Part shown: positions 50,636 to 61,520 of the stretch, in pieces
How positions within the stretch are numbered: position 1 is the first letter of the stretch
Layout of the letters: every line of letters begins with the position of its first letter
Source of the DNA: Sinotaia quadrata
Lineage: Eukaryota > Mollusca > Gastropoda > Architaenioglossa > Viviparidae
Assembly (NCBI GenBank): GCA_028829895.1
Contig: CM054179.1
Coordinates: 114,271,721-114,335,720 of the forward strand
Direction: 5' to 3'
DNA length: 64,000 nt
The notes under the pieces: model-generated
Seen by the model: the letters and a program-made list of their open reading frames with translations, nothing else
Told to the model about the DNA's origin: nothing
Database searches by the model: none
Made by a program: the position numbers and the translations under genes

Positions 50636-53600
50636 CCACACACATCCACACTCATACTCAAAATATAAAAAACATAAGATGACGTCGAGATTATCTCTTG
50701 ACTTACCTTGTTTTTATGAAGCTGTTACTATCTTGAAGAATTTTAACCATTCTTTTCTCTTTAAAGACAAACATGCTAAATTGCAGTAATCTCGTTCTGC
50801 TGAACTGTTCTGAAGACATAGATTAATGTAATATCGATTGACGAAATAAAAGTGTTTGAGCATATATCCATAGCACACATCTAGGGCTATAATATTCATT
50901 GGTAAGACATTTAAACTATCAGACCAAAGATCTATAGGACACATAATACATAAGTATACTTACATAACATAATAATGTTTAAGAGTAAAGATCTTTAGCA
51001 CAAATAATTATAATTTAAAATCAAGATGCAGAGGACACATAATTATAGTTTAGAGCAGAAATCCATCGGAAACATAGTTTATAACAGATTTGGAACAACG
51101 ATTTATAGGCCACTTAATTGTAGTTATAACAAGGATCCATTGTACACATCAGCTTTAAAATTAATAAGATGCATACAGATTGAACAAAGATTCATAAACA
51201 CATAGTTTTCAAAGAATTTATTTTTAATTTTATAATATTAAAGCATTTGTACATATGATACTTAAAGGTTTAGGGCAACTATGCAAAGGATACAAAGTTT
51301 TAGAGCGTGTATCGATATACAAATATTATATAGATCATAGGTTGATACTATAATACACATTTAAAGCAAAGATCGATAGGGTAAGTTGGAGCATAGATCG
51401 GAAGAATTAAGTAGTGTTAGACATTATTTTTCAATCTAATTTTTCCACATCTTGCAAATGACCATTTTTACCGATTACTAATTTTATTTTCTCCTTCTAA
51501 AATAACAAATAGTAAAATATGTATCTTTTCTATTTCATTTTCTCATTTGCAATATCTGTCATCTAAAAAGGACTTGTTTACACGTTTATCAGTTTCACAT
51601 GTCCGGTTTATGTTTAACGACTCTGTCCTATTTTAGATTCCAGTTATCAATATTGGTTTGTTGAATATTTCTAACAATAGCGACAGCCGGACGGCTTGCC
51701 TTCCCCCACAAAAATACCCAAGTATTCAGGCAATTACTCACGACACTTCGCTAGATAAAATCAATTGACTTGCCTTAGCTAACAATGTTATCTCCCCTTT
51801 ATTTATAAATTAAGATTTATAATTCTTTATCTCTTTATTACGGCTCGGCTCCCAGTTAGCTATCCAGTTGTGCTACAAACAATTATGTAACAACCGGTAA
51901 GATAACAATAAATTTAATAACAATTCAATTAAATAAAAACGAAGAAATGAACAATTACGAATCACGACTAATATAGTACCTTATCACACCTGCCTGAATA
52001 GTTTATACATGTCTGTCTCTCAGTTCTGTACCTCGATGGAATATATTAACTTAACTTTAATTGTCCATGCAATAGTTGAACATGTTGTGTTCGACTGTTC
52101 GGTGCGGTTCTGACGTCATGCAGTGAATATCTTTTAGCGGCCCTTTTGCTGTCCTTTTACAACACCTGGCGTAGACTGCGGACAATGCATCCTGTATTGA
52201 AGATGCTGGGTCAGAATTTCCCTGGTTCCTAGTCCTTTGGGATCACCAATTGTCAGGTTCCAGCTTCAAGCTAAGATCCAAGACTAAGATTCACGACTAA
52301 GATCCATGATCAGCTGTAACGAATAAATTATGCTACTTAATCGTGTTGCAATAAACAATTATATGGGCTTTGAGGTGAGAGTGATAAATTACTCTTTACA
52401 ATTCCACTAATTAGCTTTAGCAAATTCATATATTCAAATCATTGAAAGTCTTTAAATGAATAAATTATTTATCTTCACAAATATATTTTCTCTATTACAA
52501 TACAATTTAATTATAATACCATTTAGCTCATGATTCACACAACACATGTTAACTATCGTTAGCGCTTTCCCGTGATAACAATTAATCAGCGGAAATATGG
52601 CTAGATACACGTGGTTAAGTGTAACAATCGCTAATGCCACTTAGCTTCTGCGAGAAAAATATAACAATCATTTAGTAGTCATCACATAAATATTTTACAC
52701 AATATTTATAATATAGAAATACAATAGCTTTTTGAATAAGAAATATACAATCTAGAGAAGCCAATTATATTTACCACTATGTGAAGTTAGGCACGGTCTG
52801 AATGGTGGGCGTGATCTTTCTACCCATGAACAATGGGTACTGTGGATGAAGTAATCTGCGTGTCTGACGAATTTGATTCATTCAGGTGTATATACGAATG
52901 AATCGATGGTCATCCAGTGGATCAGCGCTACGTCACGGTACCAAATATGGGCAAGTGACCAAATATGGGCATCTCATATCCGGCAAACAACCTTCCATTC
53001 ACCCCTGACCTGTCCCGCATACCTCTTTCGCGTAAAGAAGTTTGTTGCATCAGCTAACCTAGTTGCTTAACGGAACTCTCCTCATAAATTATATAGACAG
53101 TAGAAACAGTTAATAAAATGAATGATTAAGAATTATGAAAAATATGTTCTATAATTCTGCATAATTTGCTTAATATATTCTGACAATCGGTCAGAATCCA
53201 GAATCTACCTGATTCAGCCAATATATAATAGATGCTGATAAAAATGAAAGACATTAAATTTAGCATTAAGATATGAAGCATGCAAAACTATTTCATTTCT
53301 ACCTTCCCTTTTTTTTAAATACAACAGCATTCATCTATCCCTACCTTCTTCACAGAATCAAGGATATAAAATTTTGAACTCTTAAGGTTTGATGCCTAAA
53401 AGAATCACAAAGATTTAATCAGAGGTTAAATATGATATGTAAGTTTAGGTTAATACGCTATCTGAAAATCTTTATATCATTTCATATAGCAAATGATTTT
53501 ACATTTTCTGACTTGTATGAAAATTATCATATATCAAAACCTTGCAGATTTATTTTCATAAGAATCAGTTTTATAGTAATTGATTTGTCTACTGTTCTTC

Positions 53601-56600
53601 ACTTCACAGCTGCACTAAAATCTGTAATTAGATCGTTTCTTATTTATTTTCAGAAACAGTGACAAACAAACCTGAAAAATCCGAGTAAGCGATTTTATTT
53701 TAATTGATTCATTCATGCTATAAGTTAAAGATATTTTTGTTAGGAAAATAGAATTTGATTTATAACATATTTTAAATATTTGTATATTTCTTTATGGTGA
53801 ATTTATGTGCGTATAGACTTGTATAAAGTGAACTTTATGTTAAAATATATTAATATCGTACATCTACATTATGTTTATCATAATAGATTATACTTTAACT
53901 AAACATAACGAAAACGTTTGCAAAAACTGTGCTATGTCCACTGCATGTTATGTTTATCTTATTTGACAATACTTTGACCAAATATATGAGGAAAACTTCC
54001 CAACACTGTGATGTAGAAGAATTGTGCATTGCAATATGCCATGCAAATGGTTTTCTAGTTACACAAAATTGATTTCATCAGCAGTATATTGTCGTGAATG
54101 AAAGAATACGTCAAACAACATTGATTCTTAAGGAAGCTAGTTTATATTGTTTGACTGAGTAGCAACGATAGACGCATGAACACATGCACATATACACATA
54201 TAGCCTGACAAGTGATTAAGTGAAGAGCAATAATAACATGATCATCTTTTATCTTCTCATTGATGTAAGAACACAATTTTACTTTAGCATCTTTATTTTG
54301 AATGTTCACATTTGAACATAAGAGTGAATTTCACTAACAGCATCCATTATATTGTATGCTCTAAATGAATATAAGAACAAATTTCATTTAACCTTGTAAA
54401 CTGTATAAATATTACACAACTGACTAAACATTGTTCGTTTGTTCTCTTCTTGTTGTACAAAGGAGGGCATTGTCCCAAATCGTGAATTATGGACTTGCAG
54501 AAGAAAGTCAGACATCACAGACACCTGGTGAGAAAAAATAATTAAATATGTTCATTTCAAGCCACTGTGGTAAAAGCATTTGACCAGGCACATTGCCAGA
54601 AGTCTAAGAACTTTAAACAATCGTGGATGTACAGAAAAACATAGAATTTAAGCCAGCAAGTCTTGTACCAAAAATGCAAAAACTTCTTTCTGTCTAAATA
54701 ATTGTTCATTCAGTTAATGGTAAAGAGCGACTGACCAGCCATTCTGATAGACAAAGATGGGGAGAGAGAGAGTAAAGGATGAACAAGTCAATGGCTCCCT
54801 CCTCTAAAAAAATAGACTACAAGTAAACCTACTTTCTAGAAAGGCTGAAACTTATCATTGGGCTGGAAACATACCTGAATGATCCAGACATTCGCTCTAA
54901 CTAATCAATCAAAGCACATCTTAGCCAAGCAAGAAAATGTACCAGAAACTCGTAAATTGTGAGTCGAATGCAGCTGACCATTGAGGCAACATGTATTTTG
55001 GCTTCTGGCCTTAACAATTTAGTATCATATTACAAACCCTTATTGCCGGTTATCAACACAGCAGGAAACCATACTCTGTATGTATTACTGCTGAAGGTAT
55101 GTGGGTTTGCTTGCCTAACCTTCATTTTTATCTCTTGACGTTCACTATATTTTATATTGTTATATTTCACTTATGATATTTAAATGTCTGATGACCATGT
55201 AAGTAAGAGTGTTCTGTCAGAGAACACATGAGGATGAATTCTTAGCCCTTGTGTATTTCACTTTATCAGGGATGTTGGCTTTGATGAGTATTACACTGTG
55301 AAGCAACACTATAGAAGAATGACCCATGTGCCAAGGACCTGTTCAATGGACAACATGCCATTTTGCTAATGACATTCACTGGGACCCTAGATGGCATGTC
55401 AGGTGAAATAAAAATTATGTATTTATAAAGTCAACAGCTGCACAGCTACAGTCAGAGTACTTCTAGAGTTCACTTAGAAACATTCACTGTTCTCTTATAA
55501 ACCTATTTATAGTTCGCTCATATAAATGAATCAATAACTACTACAGTTCCTTAAGAATCAAATGAACATTCTCTTACATCACCACATGTTCATGATTATG
55601 AACTTAAATATATATAAACTCTAATTGTAACTGTTGAACTATTTTTGGTACATGTAACCATGCTGTCTTATTTCTTGTTGAATACACTTATTGTTAAAAC
55701 TTAGACCACTCGTATTAGCGTGACTCACATGTTATATGTTGTAGTCTAACACTTACATTTATTTAACTATCCTGGCTTTAAGTATCAGGAGGCTCAAATT
55801 ATCTTCAAGAACTATCAACTGTTCTCTTCTACATTATCTATCATTCATCTTTCTAACACGTGTGGCCAGTTAGAAGGTATGTTTTGAGGATTAGCCTAAG
55901 GTTACAGGTAGCCAGGGGTGGTGGAGATTTAACTTCTTGCCCATCTCCCAGCAAAATGTCACAGAGAGAGATAATGGAAGGGAAAATATTTTATAGAGAA
56001 AAAGTTTTGAATGAGAGAGATAGAGGGAGAAGAGGAAGACATAGTGAGATGAGAAATTAAGCTGGCATGCGAGAGAGAAGGAAGAGAATGAGTGGAATAA
56101 AATGTAAAATGAATTTTAATATGGTTTCTTATTTTATTTTTACAGAATATTAATCGAGTAAAAGTAATAATTTTATTAAATGGAATGAATAGTGATGGAT
56201 GGAGCATGGTGTCTCTGTAGAAGAAATATTTCATGTTTTGACACATCTTAAAGAAAGAAAAACTAGAGATAACTATATATTGTCATCATGAGTATTTCCA
56301 GGGAACTACATAAGCCAGAAGCTAACGAACTTCTGGTCATTAAATAAATACATTAAAGCATTGATAATACATACTAATTGGGATCAGAGTAGTTCAAATT
56401 TCCACTTGTTTAGATTTTCAAACTTGCAAACAATGGTTCTAGAGATTAAAAAAAGGTTTAATAATTAAACACTGAGTACTTCGTGTGTGTTTTATTCATT
56501 TAAGTAAGAGAAAAATGGAACTGTCTACTATAATAGCACAAATGTATTGATTTAAAAACAAAAAATGTTTTAATAAATGCATGTACATATTTAGGGGTCT

Positions 56601-56670
56601 TTAACAAAAATAATTGAATGTAAAGTTATTACGTTTTGCTGCACCGTTTTAAACTTAATTTCTTTCCTGC

Positions 56671-56723
<53 letters not shown>

Positions 56724-59278
56724 CTCTCTTTTCAGCAAGAGTAATTGAGTTGGACAGCATTCAGTTTGTTGCTTATATCAAGTTATTGCAGTCTCTAGCA
56801 TGGTGAATGCTTCAGCAATAATAGTCCAGTATTCATGTTATCTCCTTTGTCTTCACCCATATAATTTTCAAACACTCATGTTTTTTTTAACAATGTCCAC
56901 AAATTCGTTTTCGTGTAAATAGGACAAACTGTAGCATCAATATCATTTTCCAGCCAAGTCCTTACATTTCCTATTCACAATCTTCCTACCCTGGGCTTGA
57001 CTGAAACAAACTGGTCTCATTATTTTCAGTTCGATTTGGCTCATCTTCTTTTTTTCTGCAAAAAACAGTTTTCTCCAAACAATTTTTTAAAATTATGTTC
57101 ATTGAAGTGATTCTCATGCATCTTCTAACTATATGGAACCTGTCCTCAAGACTGAGCGTTTTAGGAAAAAAGATGCAGTGTTTTCTTCATTGTTTTCTGC
57201 TAAAAGTAAACGATGTAAGATTTGCCTTTTTGTACATTCTCTTCTACTTTTCGATGACTCCCTGGCCTATTGGTTGGAGGAGTTTGGTAAAAGAAACATG
57301 ACATTGAATCCATTAATGTTTAATGTTTCCACCAAAGAATATGATGGTGCCTTGTGTATGCTAAGCAAGGTCTTGGCCATTTGCTTTCTCGTTCATGATA
57401 CTTTTTGATAATTAGAATAAAATCTTAGGTGAACAATCGGTAAACACTTCTGAATTCATACAAGCATTTATTTGTTGTACTTTGTAACTCACAGGGAGGC
57501 AAGAGACATATTTAAGACAATGGGATTTCTTTGATTTTCCTATCAATTTCAAAGGCAAAGTATAAGTCCCACTGAAATAGATGTAAGCCCCAAATGTTAC
57601 TTGCTTGTAATTCACTTTAAGCATTCGAGCAGCTGCTTTGTGATGAGATACAAGGAATTTTCAAGACAATGATTTCCAGTTTATCCAGTCACATTGGCGT
57701 TGCACTCGTCATCTTTAAAATATCCTTCACTTACCATAATATCAATAAACATTTTAAAACAATTCTGCTGCATCAAAATCGACAACTTTTCTTACATGTT
57801 CCACTGCATATAAAATCAACAGTTGAAATTTCCCCTTTAATGCGAAGTTCTTTAATGCTGTGACGTCATTTACAGTTTGAACTGAATCTGTTGGCCGTCA
57901 GGCTGTTTTTGACGCTTAACGATAACTGAATGGGTCAGTGTGCTAAAAAATTTAAAGCGACTGTAATTATCAATGGATTTTAAAAAATTAAATTAATACC
58001 TATTATAGACATACTAAGGAATCTTAAAAGTATTATTTTAAATTTATTTCGAATTCAAAAACAAAGAAATAATACAAAGATTTCTTATCTTTTTGTTGAA
58101 CTTGGGAACGTTTTCAACGTTTTTTTTTTTTACTAGTCTACTAAATAATTAAAAGCAAGCATAATTCGTACAATTCTAAAATGATTTTCAAAATAAATAT
58201 AATGGGGGGCATTTTAAAAATATTTATTTAAATTTTTAACGTCTCAAAGATTGCTTAATGTTTTAATAAAATCCAGCACCTTTTTCACGTAACTGATATG
58301 GGTTCGCCTAAACACCATCTAAGTGTGAACCACAAATCATCAAAGGGTGAGTCACTATTTGTTTCTGTCCTTATTGTTTTTCTTTTTCATTTTGCACCAT
58401 CGTCTGAATCAAGTTCCGATGCAAACATTAATTTTTTTCTTTGTTGATTTTAATATCCATTATGGTTGACTTTCTAAAATTGAAAATTTTGGCTTATAAA
58501 AGATCTATTAAAAGTCTGTTTAAAATCTCAATCTTCGATTCAGTTGTAAAATTTCTGTTCCGTTTTAGAAGACAAAGAAGATGCCATAACTTTAGTGCAT
58601 AAAATAAAACTCTGCAAACTCTAGATGACCATACTCACACAAAGAATCTGACCACATGCATTAGAGTTCGTAAAACAGCTGGATTATTGATGCTTTTAAT
58701 TATTGATGTTGATACTTATAATCAATGCTCTGCTGTGATATAATGTTATGCCTACGTGTGTATAATTATCTATATATGTATATTTATATAACGTACGTAT
58801 AGCAGGTAATGATGGAACTTATGATGAACTGAAAACTAACGAGATTGGTCAATCTGCCCCTTATTCAAAATGGCGATCCACTGGAGTGAATAGTGATAGC
58901 AACAGAATGCTAGAGTCAGGTAAAGTATTTAAGACGTTTAGTGTTTATGATCCAAGAATATAAACATCATAAAATCAAAATGGTAAATTAAGCTGATAAA
59001 TTAACATAGAGCTAAAGAAGTAAATGGGGATATAATTAAAGAATAATATACTGAATGAAGGCACTAACTAAGGATAACACTTTCTTTTAAAGGGTTTATT
59101 TTAGTTCCATCCATAAAAATTACTTGTAAAAGATTATATTTACAAATATAAAGTCTTTATTGCCAGCTAAATCTTATCTTTCCTTTTATCTACAGGGACA
59201 GAGTGCAGGAATAATGAGACTAATTATTACAACAAACCAACACTTTCTCCATATTCAGCTAAAAATGAAAACTCCTAG
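29377..59278 (+). CDS. Two-Ig-domain transmembrane receptor, 11 exons, 5' end missing
   Basis: Eleven exons joined by GT-AG introns give one open frame of 400 residues to a TAG stop. All ten junction phases agree (1,0,0,1,1,1,1,2,1,1). Domain order: Ig1 1-127, Ig2 128-248, stalk 249-270, transmembrane helix about 271-294, tail 295-400. This is the plan of a type I surface receptor or adhesion molecule. The tail has six Tyr (323, 341, 355, 384, 385, 393). Y341 is in DGTYDEL, a YxxL motif; Y384-Y-N is a possible Grb2-type pYxN. The first exon(s), signal peptide and promoter were not found; the entry phase is 1. It may be one of a tandem family, since partial copies lie upstream. Ligand and function are unknown. 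The two microexons are optional to the frame. Confidence 0.85.
31801..31913 (+). CDS. Exon: Ig domain 2, part a
   Basis: 113 nt after CTTTTTCTAG, ending GAG|GTATGA, phase 1 to phase 0. Residues 128-165 carry the first Ig2 cysteine, Cys153 (MSCNGQ). The homologous exon at 12884-12996 ends in TAG. Confidence 0.85.
34560..34690 (-). mobile_element. Possible tRNA-derived SINE fragment
   Basis: On the minus strand GCTCAGTGCAGTACC (near 34678) is followed about 36 bases later by GGTTCGAGTACC (34640-34629). These resemble the A and B boxes of a tRNA-type RNA polymerase III promoter, at normal spacing. The cloverleaf is not convincing, so I do not call a tRNA gene. Confidence 0.35.
36063..36393 (+). 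mobile_element. Probable 3' or solo LTR, about 331 bp
   Basis: A purine-rich AAAAGAGGGGTAAA precedes TGTGTAGATG, and the segment ends TTGTCACACA, so the termini pair as TGTGT/ACACA. GC is higher than in the neighbours. The upstream purine tract suggests a 3' LTR whose body has decayed. No target duplication was confirmed. Confidence 0.45.
36445..36540 (+). repeat. Dispersed repeat, inverted relative to 57925-57995
   Basis: ATCCATTGATAATTACAGTC and TTTTAGCACAGTGACCCATTC match the reverse complement near 57925-57985. An unclassified family. Confidence 0.6.
36696..36722. repeat. ATTT microsatellite
   Basis: About six tandem ATTT units. Confidence 0.9.
37628..37747 (+). CDS. Exon: Ig domain 2, part b
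   Basis: 120 nt (40 codons, residues 166-205), acceptor TTTACAG, donor CAG|GTAAAT, phase 0 to 0. It carries the Ig core Trp in IRWVWEY (Trp168) and an extra Cys201. No copy of this exon is seen after the upstream Ig2a at 12884. Confidence 0.83.
37795..38116. mobile_element. MITE, 322 bp, TA target duplication, pogo/Tigger-like ends
   Basis: Terminal inverted repeats CAGGAGGTCCCCAAGTTA and TAACTCGGAGACCTCCTG pair at 16 of 18 positions and are flanked by TA on both sides (37793-37794, 38117-38118). TA duplication and the CAGG...TCC terminus fit the Tc1/mariner superfamily, probably pogo/Tigger. There is no transposase ORF, so it is non-autonomous. It inserted 47 bp after the Ig2b donor. Confidence 0.85.
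38119..40489 (+). other. Intron between Ig2b and Ig2c
   Basis: AT-rich, with no exon in the right phase recognised. 39390-39800 has fewer homopolymers than its surroundings and may be decayed coding sequence of unknown origin. Confidence 0.45.
40490..40619 (+). CDS. Exon: Ig domain 2, part c
   Basis: 130 nt, acceptor ATGTTCAG, donor ACAG|GTCAGT, phase 0 to 1. Residues 206-248 complete Ig2 with EDSRRTYRCYV. Cys224 would pair with Cys153. Confidence 0.85.
40650..41900 (+). mobile_element. Degenerate LTR-family remnant (family B, + copy)
   Basis: Starts with the same block as about 18460. It contains ACCATCACCTAATAAAAAAG to ACAATAATTA (about 41351-41460), shared with about 44309-44420, and ends with blocks shared with about 19730-19990. 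No intact ORF. Confidence 0.6.
42420..44620 (+). pseudogene. Fossil gypsy element with coiled-coil Gag, PR and INT pieces
   Basis: 42430-42800 encodes broken Glu/Lys-rich coiled coil beginning MEITLEERL; its GLSAAETKDYVESEKR resembles the N-terminus of the intact Gag. 43290-43500 looks like a protease remnant. 43840-44200 holds integrase core pieces (DKVTQFMSEL, NGLVENLNTT, then FELVYGY) with stops and frameshifts. Only about 0.4 kb separates protease and integrase, so RT-RH was not between them, again consistent with the PR-INT order. Ends in an LTR-like end with AATAATAATAACC (about 44566). Confidence 0.6.
44621..45819 (+). other. Intron, nothing recognised
   Basis: AT-rich intronic DNA without supported exon or repeat. 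Confidence 0.4.
45820..46369 (+). repeat. Stalk-intron segment, copy C, with GT microsatellite
   Basis: The functional-gene version of copies A and B. It contains a GT microsatellite (about 45985-46067) and leads directly into the 15-nt microexon. Confidence 0.65.
46370..46384 (+). CDS. Microexon 1 of the receptor stalk (15 nt)
   Basis: CCAATACTGGCACAA lies between ...CTCCATCAG and GTGAGTG, phase 1 to 1, and adds residues A-N-T-G-T to the stalk. Skipping it keeps the frame. The core is conserved in copy A at 25933-25943. Confidence 0.5.
46711..46719 (+). CDS. Microexon 2 of the receptor stalk (9 nt)
   Basis: GTTCACAAC between TTATCTACAG and GTAAGTG, both strong consensus sites, phase 1 to 1. 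It adds three residues of a Ser/Thr-rich stalk. Frame-neutral if skipped. Confidence 0.5.
47415..47461. repeat. TA microsatellite
   Basis: An uninterrupted (TA)n run of about 45 bp. Confidence 0.97.
47632..47690 (+). mobile_element. Second LINE 3' tail at trinucleotide repeats
   Basis: CAGTCAGTCAAGCAGAGTCATGGAAAGAGGC parallels the LINE 3' end at about 10007-10036 and is followed by (ACT)n then (AAT)n. Only about 35 bp of LINE remains, a severe 5' truncation. Shows repeated use of TAA-like targets by this family. Confidence 0.65.
48866..49006 (+). CDS. Exon: stalk end and transmembrane helix
   Basis: 141 nt, acceptor TATTGCAG, donor GCTG|GTAAGT, phase 1 to 1. After a Ser/Thr/Asp-rich stretch comes a single hydrophobic helix (about residues 271-294, GVVIIIIVVALVWMW). 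RLKW then marks the cytoplasmic side by its positive charge, and Cys302 could be palmitoylated. Confidence 0.88.
50577..50645. repeat. CA microsatellite
   Basis: (CA)n with a few interruptions near the end. Confidence 0.97.
50870..51400. repeat. Degenerate minisatellite, about 46-bp unit
   Basis: About ten diverged units built on AGAGCAAAGATCTATAGGACACATAATTATAGTTT-like sequence: a GATC/GATT core, a TAGG stretch, then ACACATA. Much more diverged than the 17035 array. Confidence 0.65.
51600..53185 (-). mobile_element. Minus-strand LTR (52251-53185) with leader and primer site
   Basis: 52251-53185 begins TGTCAG and ends CTGACA, inverted LTR termini, 935 bp. Immediately left, on the minus strand, is ATTGGTGATCCCAAAGG; TGGTGATCCC fits a tRNA primer-binding site. 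So this is the 5' LTR of an element pointing left, with about 0.6 kb of leader (51600-52250). No coding region or second LTR follows, so the element is truncated. A different family from 700-9313. Confidence 0.55.
53654..53684 (+). CDS. Exon: cytoplasmic tail 1 (31 nt)
   Basis: Acceptor TATTTTCAG, donor CCGA|GTAAGC, phase 1 to 2. Encodes ETVTNKPEKS, residues 304-313, a polar juxtamembrane stretch. Confidence 0.7.
54463..54527 (+). CDS. Exon: cytoplasmic tail 2 (65 nt)
   Basis: Acceptor GTTGTACAAAG, donor CCTG|GTGAGA, phase 2 to 1. Encodes residues 315-335 with IVNYGLAEES (Tyr323). It is near an inhibitory motif but lacks the +3 Val/Ile/Leu, so I do not call an ITIM. Confidence 0.7.
54528..58805 (+). 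other. Intron, mostly unassigned
   Basis: 57095-57408 (+) has overlapping open frames without motifs. 57925-57995 is the inverted partner of 36445-36540. No exon of matching phase is recognised. Confidence 0.45.
56674..56720. repeat. TC microsatellite
   Basis: An uninterrupted (TC)n run. Confidence 0.97.
58806..58919 (+). CDS. Exon: cytoplasmic tail 3 with DGTYDEL motif
   Basis: 114 nt, acceptor GTATAGCAG, donor TCAG|GTAAAG, phase 1 to 1. Residues 336-373. NDGTYDELKT contains YxxL at Tyr341 preceded by Asp-Gly, reminiscent of single-YxxL (hemITAM) receptors that recruit Syk-type kinases when phosphorylated. The extra Thr between DG and Tyr departs from the vertebrate pattern. A second Tyr lies at 355 (APYSKW). 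Confidence 0.8.
59196..59278 (+). CDS. Terminal coding exon with stop
   Basis: Acceptor TTTTATCTACAG, phase 1 entry, open to TAG at 59276-59278. Residues 374-400 hold NYYNKP (Tyr384/385, pYxN type) and SPYSAK (Tyr393). Confidence 0.8.
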
Positions 59279-59620
59279 TTTGAAGTTCATTAGAGATATT
59301 ACAGTGATTCATACAGTTAGGCAAATTATGTGAGGGAGATAAATGTGACATGTAAATAAAAAGAAAACATTCCTGTGCAGCATGAGTCACCAGAAACTGT
59401 TTTGTGCATTAGGCATTGTGGACTCTATGATGCGACTTAAGTAAAGAACTTGTGAAAGTTTAAATATTGTACTAGGCAAATTGTCACTGTGAAGTGTTGA
59501 GAACAACAGTGTAAAGGCTTTAAAATTATGTCTGTGTTTGTGACAACTAACACGTGCAGAAAGACATACTATTTTTAATACAGTTGTATCCCACTTATTA
59601 CAATAAATATTAATGCTTTC
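59279..59620 (+). terminator. 3' UTR with polyadenylation signals
   Basis: AATAAA occurs at 59355-59360 and 59602-59607. The second is the likelier main site because it is followed by a T-rich stretch. The transcript end is inferred. Confidence 0.55.
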
Positions 59621-60600
59621 TTTATAAATTTACTTATTCTGGATTAGTTCCCTTTCCACTTAGTTTTGAACAAATGCAGATTTTCCCTTTTTGTTTTTAT
59701 CTAGTTCATAAAACCTCATTCAGAGCCAAATCATATTTTCAGTGAAAATAAAATTAATCATAGACCAAACACCTTTGGTTCAAGTGCAAACACACTTTGG
59801 GCAATAGTCACAAAGATTTATTTCAGTAATGAGAAATTAACTCAGTTGTGCACTCGAGCTTGATCTAGGACTGTCAACAAACAATTTTTAAAAAATGAAT
59901 AGTCTGTCTTTGGACGAGGATACATTAGGTGTCTGCAAAGCCTTGTGAGACATTAGCATTTAGACAGTCTAGACTCATAGATTCAGATTCGAACACCTAA
60001 CTTGATAAAAATATCAACAGAAGAAATATTACACCACTATCCTGAACAGAATTATATTATCACATATTTTCAACAAGAGCAGCAGTTTGTTCTGCTAAGA
60101 GATACAGCCATCAGAGAGTTTAAGAAGATATATTTATAAAACTTTATGCCTGAAGTTACCACAAACATTTCAACAAACCAATTCAGCAGAAAAAGAATTC
60201 AAAGGGCTAACTCATAAGTGCAAGAACAATACCTTAAAAGCTAGAGCAAACCAATAAAAGCAAATGCAAAGCCCTTCAAGGAGAAAATAAGCCGATTCCC
60301 ATGTATTGAGGAATTAGTCAAGTTTTTAGTCAATGTCTGTTTAATACATTTTTTTAAAAACACTAGACAGTCAATTTTCCCATTCTTTTCCTTGTTTGTC
60401 TTGTTTAAGTTTGTTTTGCCGTAAGTAGGTGTGCAACATTAATTTAAAGTTTATAATTATGGATATATTTATTTATTTAAAAAGACATACTTTGCATTTT
60501 ATAAAAATAGTAATATTTCAATAAAAATAATTCCAGGGTTAATAGCATGAGTATATATGTATGGAAGTGAATATGTCTCTCTCTTTTTCTCTCTCTGTTT
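59621..60600. other. Downstream DNA, nothing recognised
   Basis: AT-rich, with no exon or clear repeat. Confidence 0.4.
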
Positions 60601-60610
60601 CTGTGTGTGT

Positions 60611-60662
<52 letters not shown>
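60601..60662. repeat. GT microsatellite
   Basis: (GT)n with one CT interruption. Confidence 0.97.
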
Positions 60663-60664
<2 letters not shown>

Positions 60665-60755
60665 TGTAGTGTTATAACTGCAATTATGTATTTATATATT
60701 ATGTATATGAGTCCTTTGGCCTTGAGAGAGATGTTTTTATGTTTGTACACAAAAA

Positions 60756-61520
60756 CACTGTGACGTACGCCAGCGCTGTTATGATTATTATTATTATTAT
60801 ATCAATTAACAAATAAACACAAGTGGCTGAAACCTTAATTCATATATTAAATAATAAATCCCAATAAGACGCCCAACTTGTCTCCCATTTGGCGGATCAC
60901 CTGGCGCTGAAAAACTCTACCTTTTACTCACAACATATAAAGTCGTTCTACTGACATAATTTCTTCCATAGGTGGAACTTCCTACTGAAGGCGTAATTAG
61001 ATCCATCTTTTAAGTTATTTTAATGAGCCCCCATCTACCCACTATTCCTTAAAACATATAATTTAAATAATATGCTTAAGAAGGACAAATAAGAAACAAA
61101 TAACAAATTTATCAAATCAACAATCAAAACACAAACACAATTGATAAAAGAACACTGACATACTACTACTCCTGAGTATAAATGTTCAAATAATGTCCAC
61201 TTATTCAGTCTCTATCCTAACAATAAAATAATCAAGTTAATATCTCTACTAGATTTATGAGTTTCATCACTGAATCAGTGCAGGAGTGGAAAGAAACAAT
61301 AATTAGTTTAATTGACCTTTTCATGACTCAGTGGCACGGTTTTTACAAATTTCACAGTTCACTTTGCATTGTGCTGGATATTGGGTCTAAAGCGCACCTC
61401 TAGGCATGCTACCTGAACTGTTCCAGAATTCTGCATAGTCTCTCAAGATCAAAACTGGACCCAACTTGTGCCATATGGTTCTTGATTTGAGATTCATGTA
61501 ACCAATTTCCAACAACCCCT
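60756..61520 (-). mobile_element. Degenerate LTR-family remnant (family B, - copy)
   Basis: Reverse complement of the block that ends near 44620 (ATTATTATTATTA, then AAACACAAGTGGCTGAAACC) and of 41280-41340 (CCTCTAGGCATGCTACCTG at about 61400). The CCATAGGTGGAA...GAGCCCCCATCTACCCAC stretch (about 60969-61040) matches 21955-22035 in the same orientation. The right limit is uncertain. Confidence 0.55.

Larger units (their letters stand above)
49007..53653 (+). other. Intron after the transmembrane exon
   Basis: Contains a CA microsatellite, a minisatellite and a reverse LTR fragment, listed separately. 49007-50576 shows no exon or known repeat. Confidence 0.5.

Noticed and set aside
54483..54510. 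ITIM at IVNYGLA in the receptor tail
   Set aside because: An ITIM needs Val, Ile or Leu at +3 from Tyr; here it is Ala. Only a plain tyrosine site is claimed.
57095..57408. Two overlapping ORFs of 68 and 91 codons
   Set aside because: Two frames open over the same stretch, with no recognised domain and within an intron. Not enough to call a gene.
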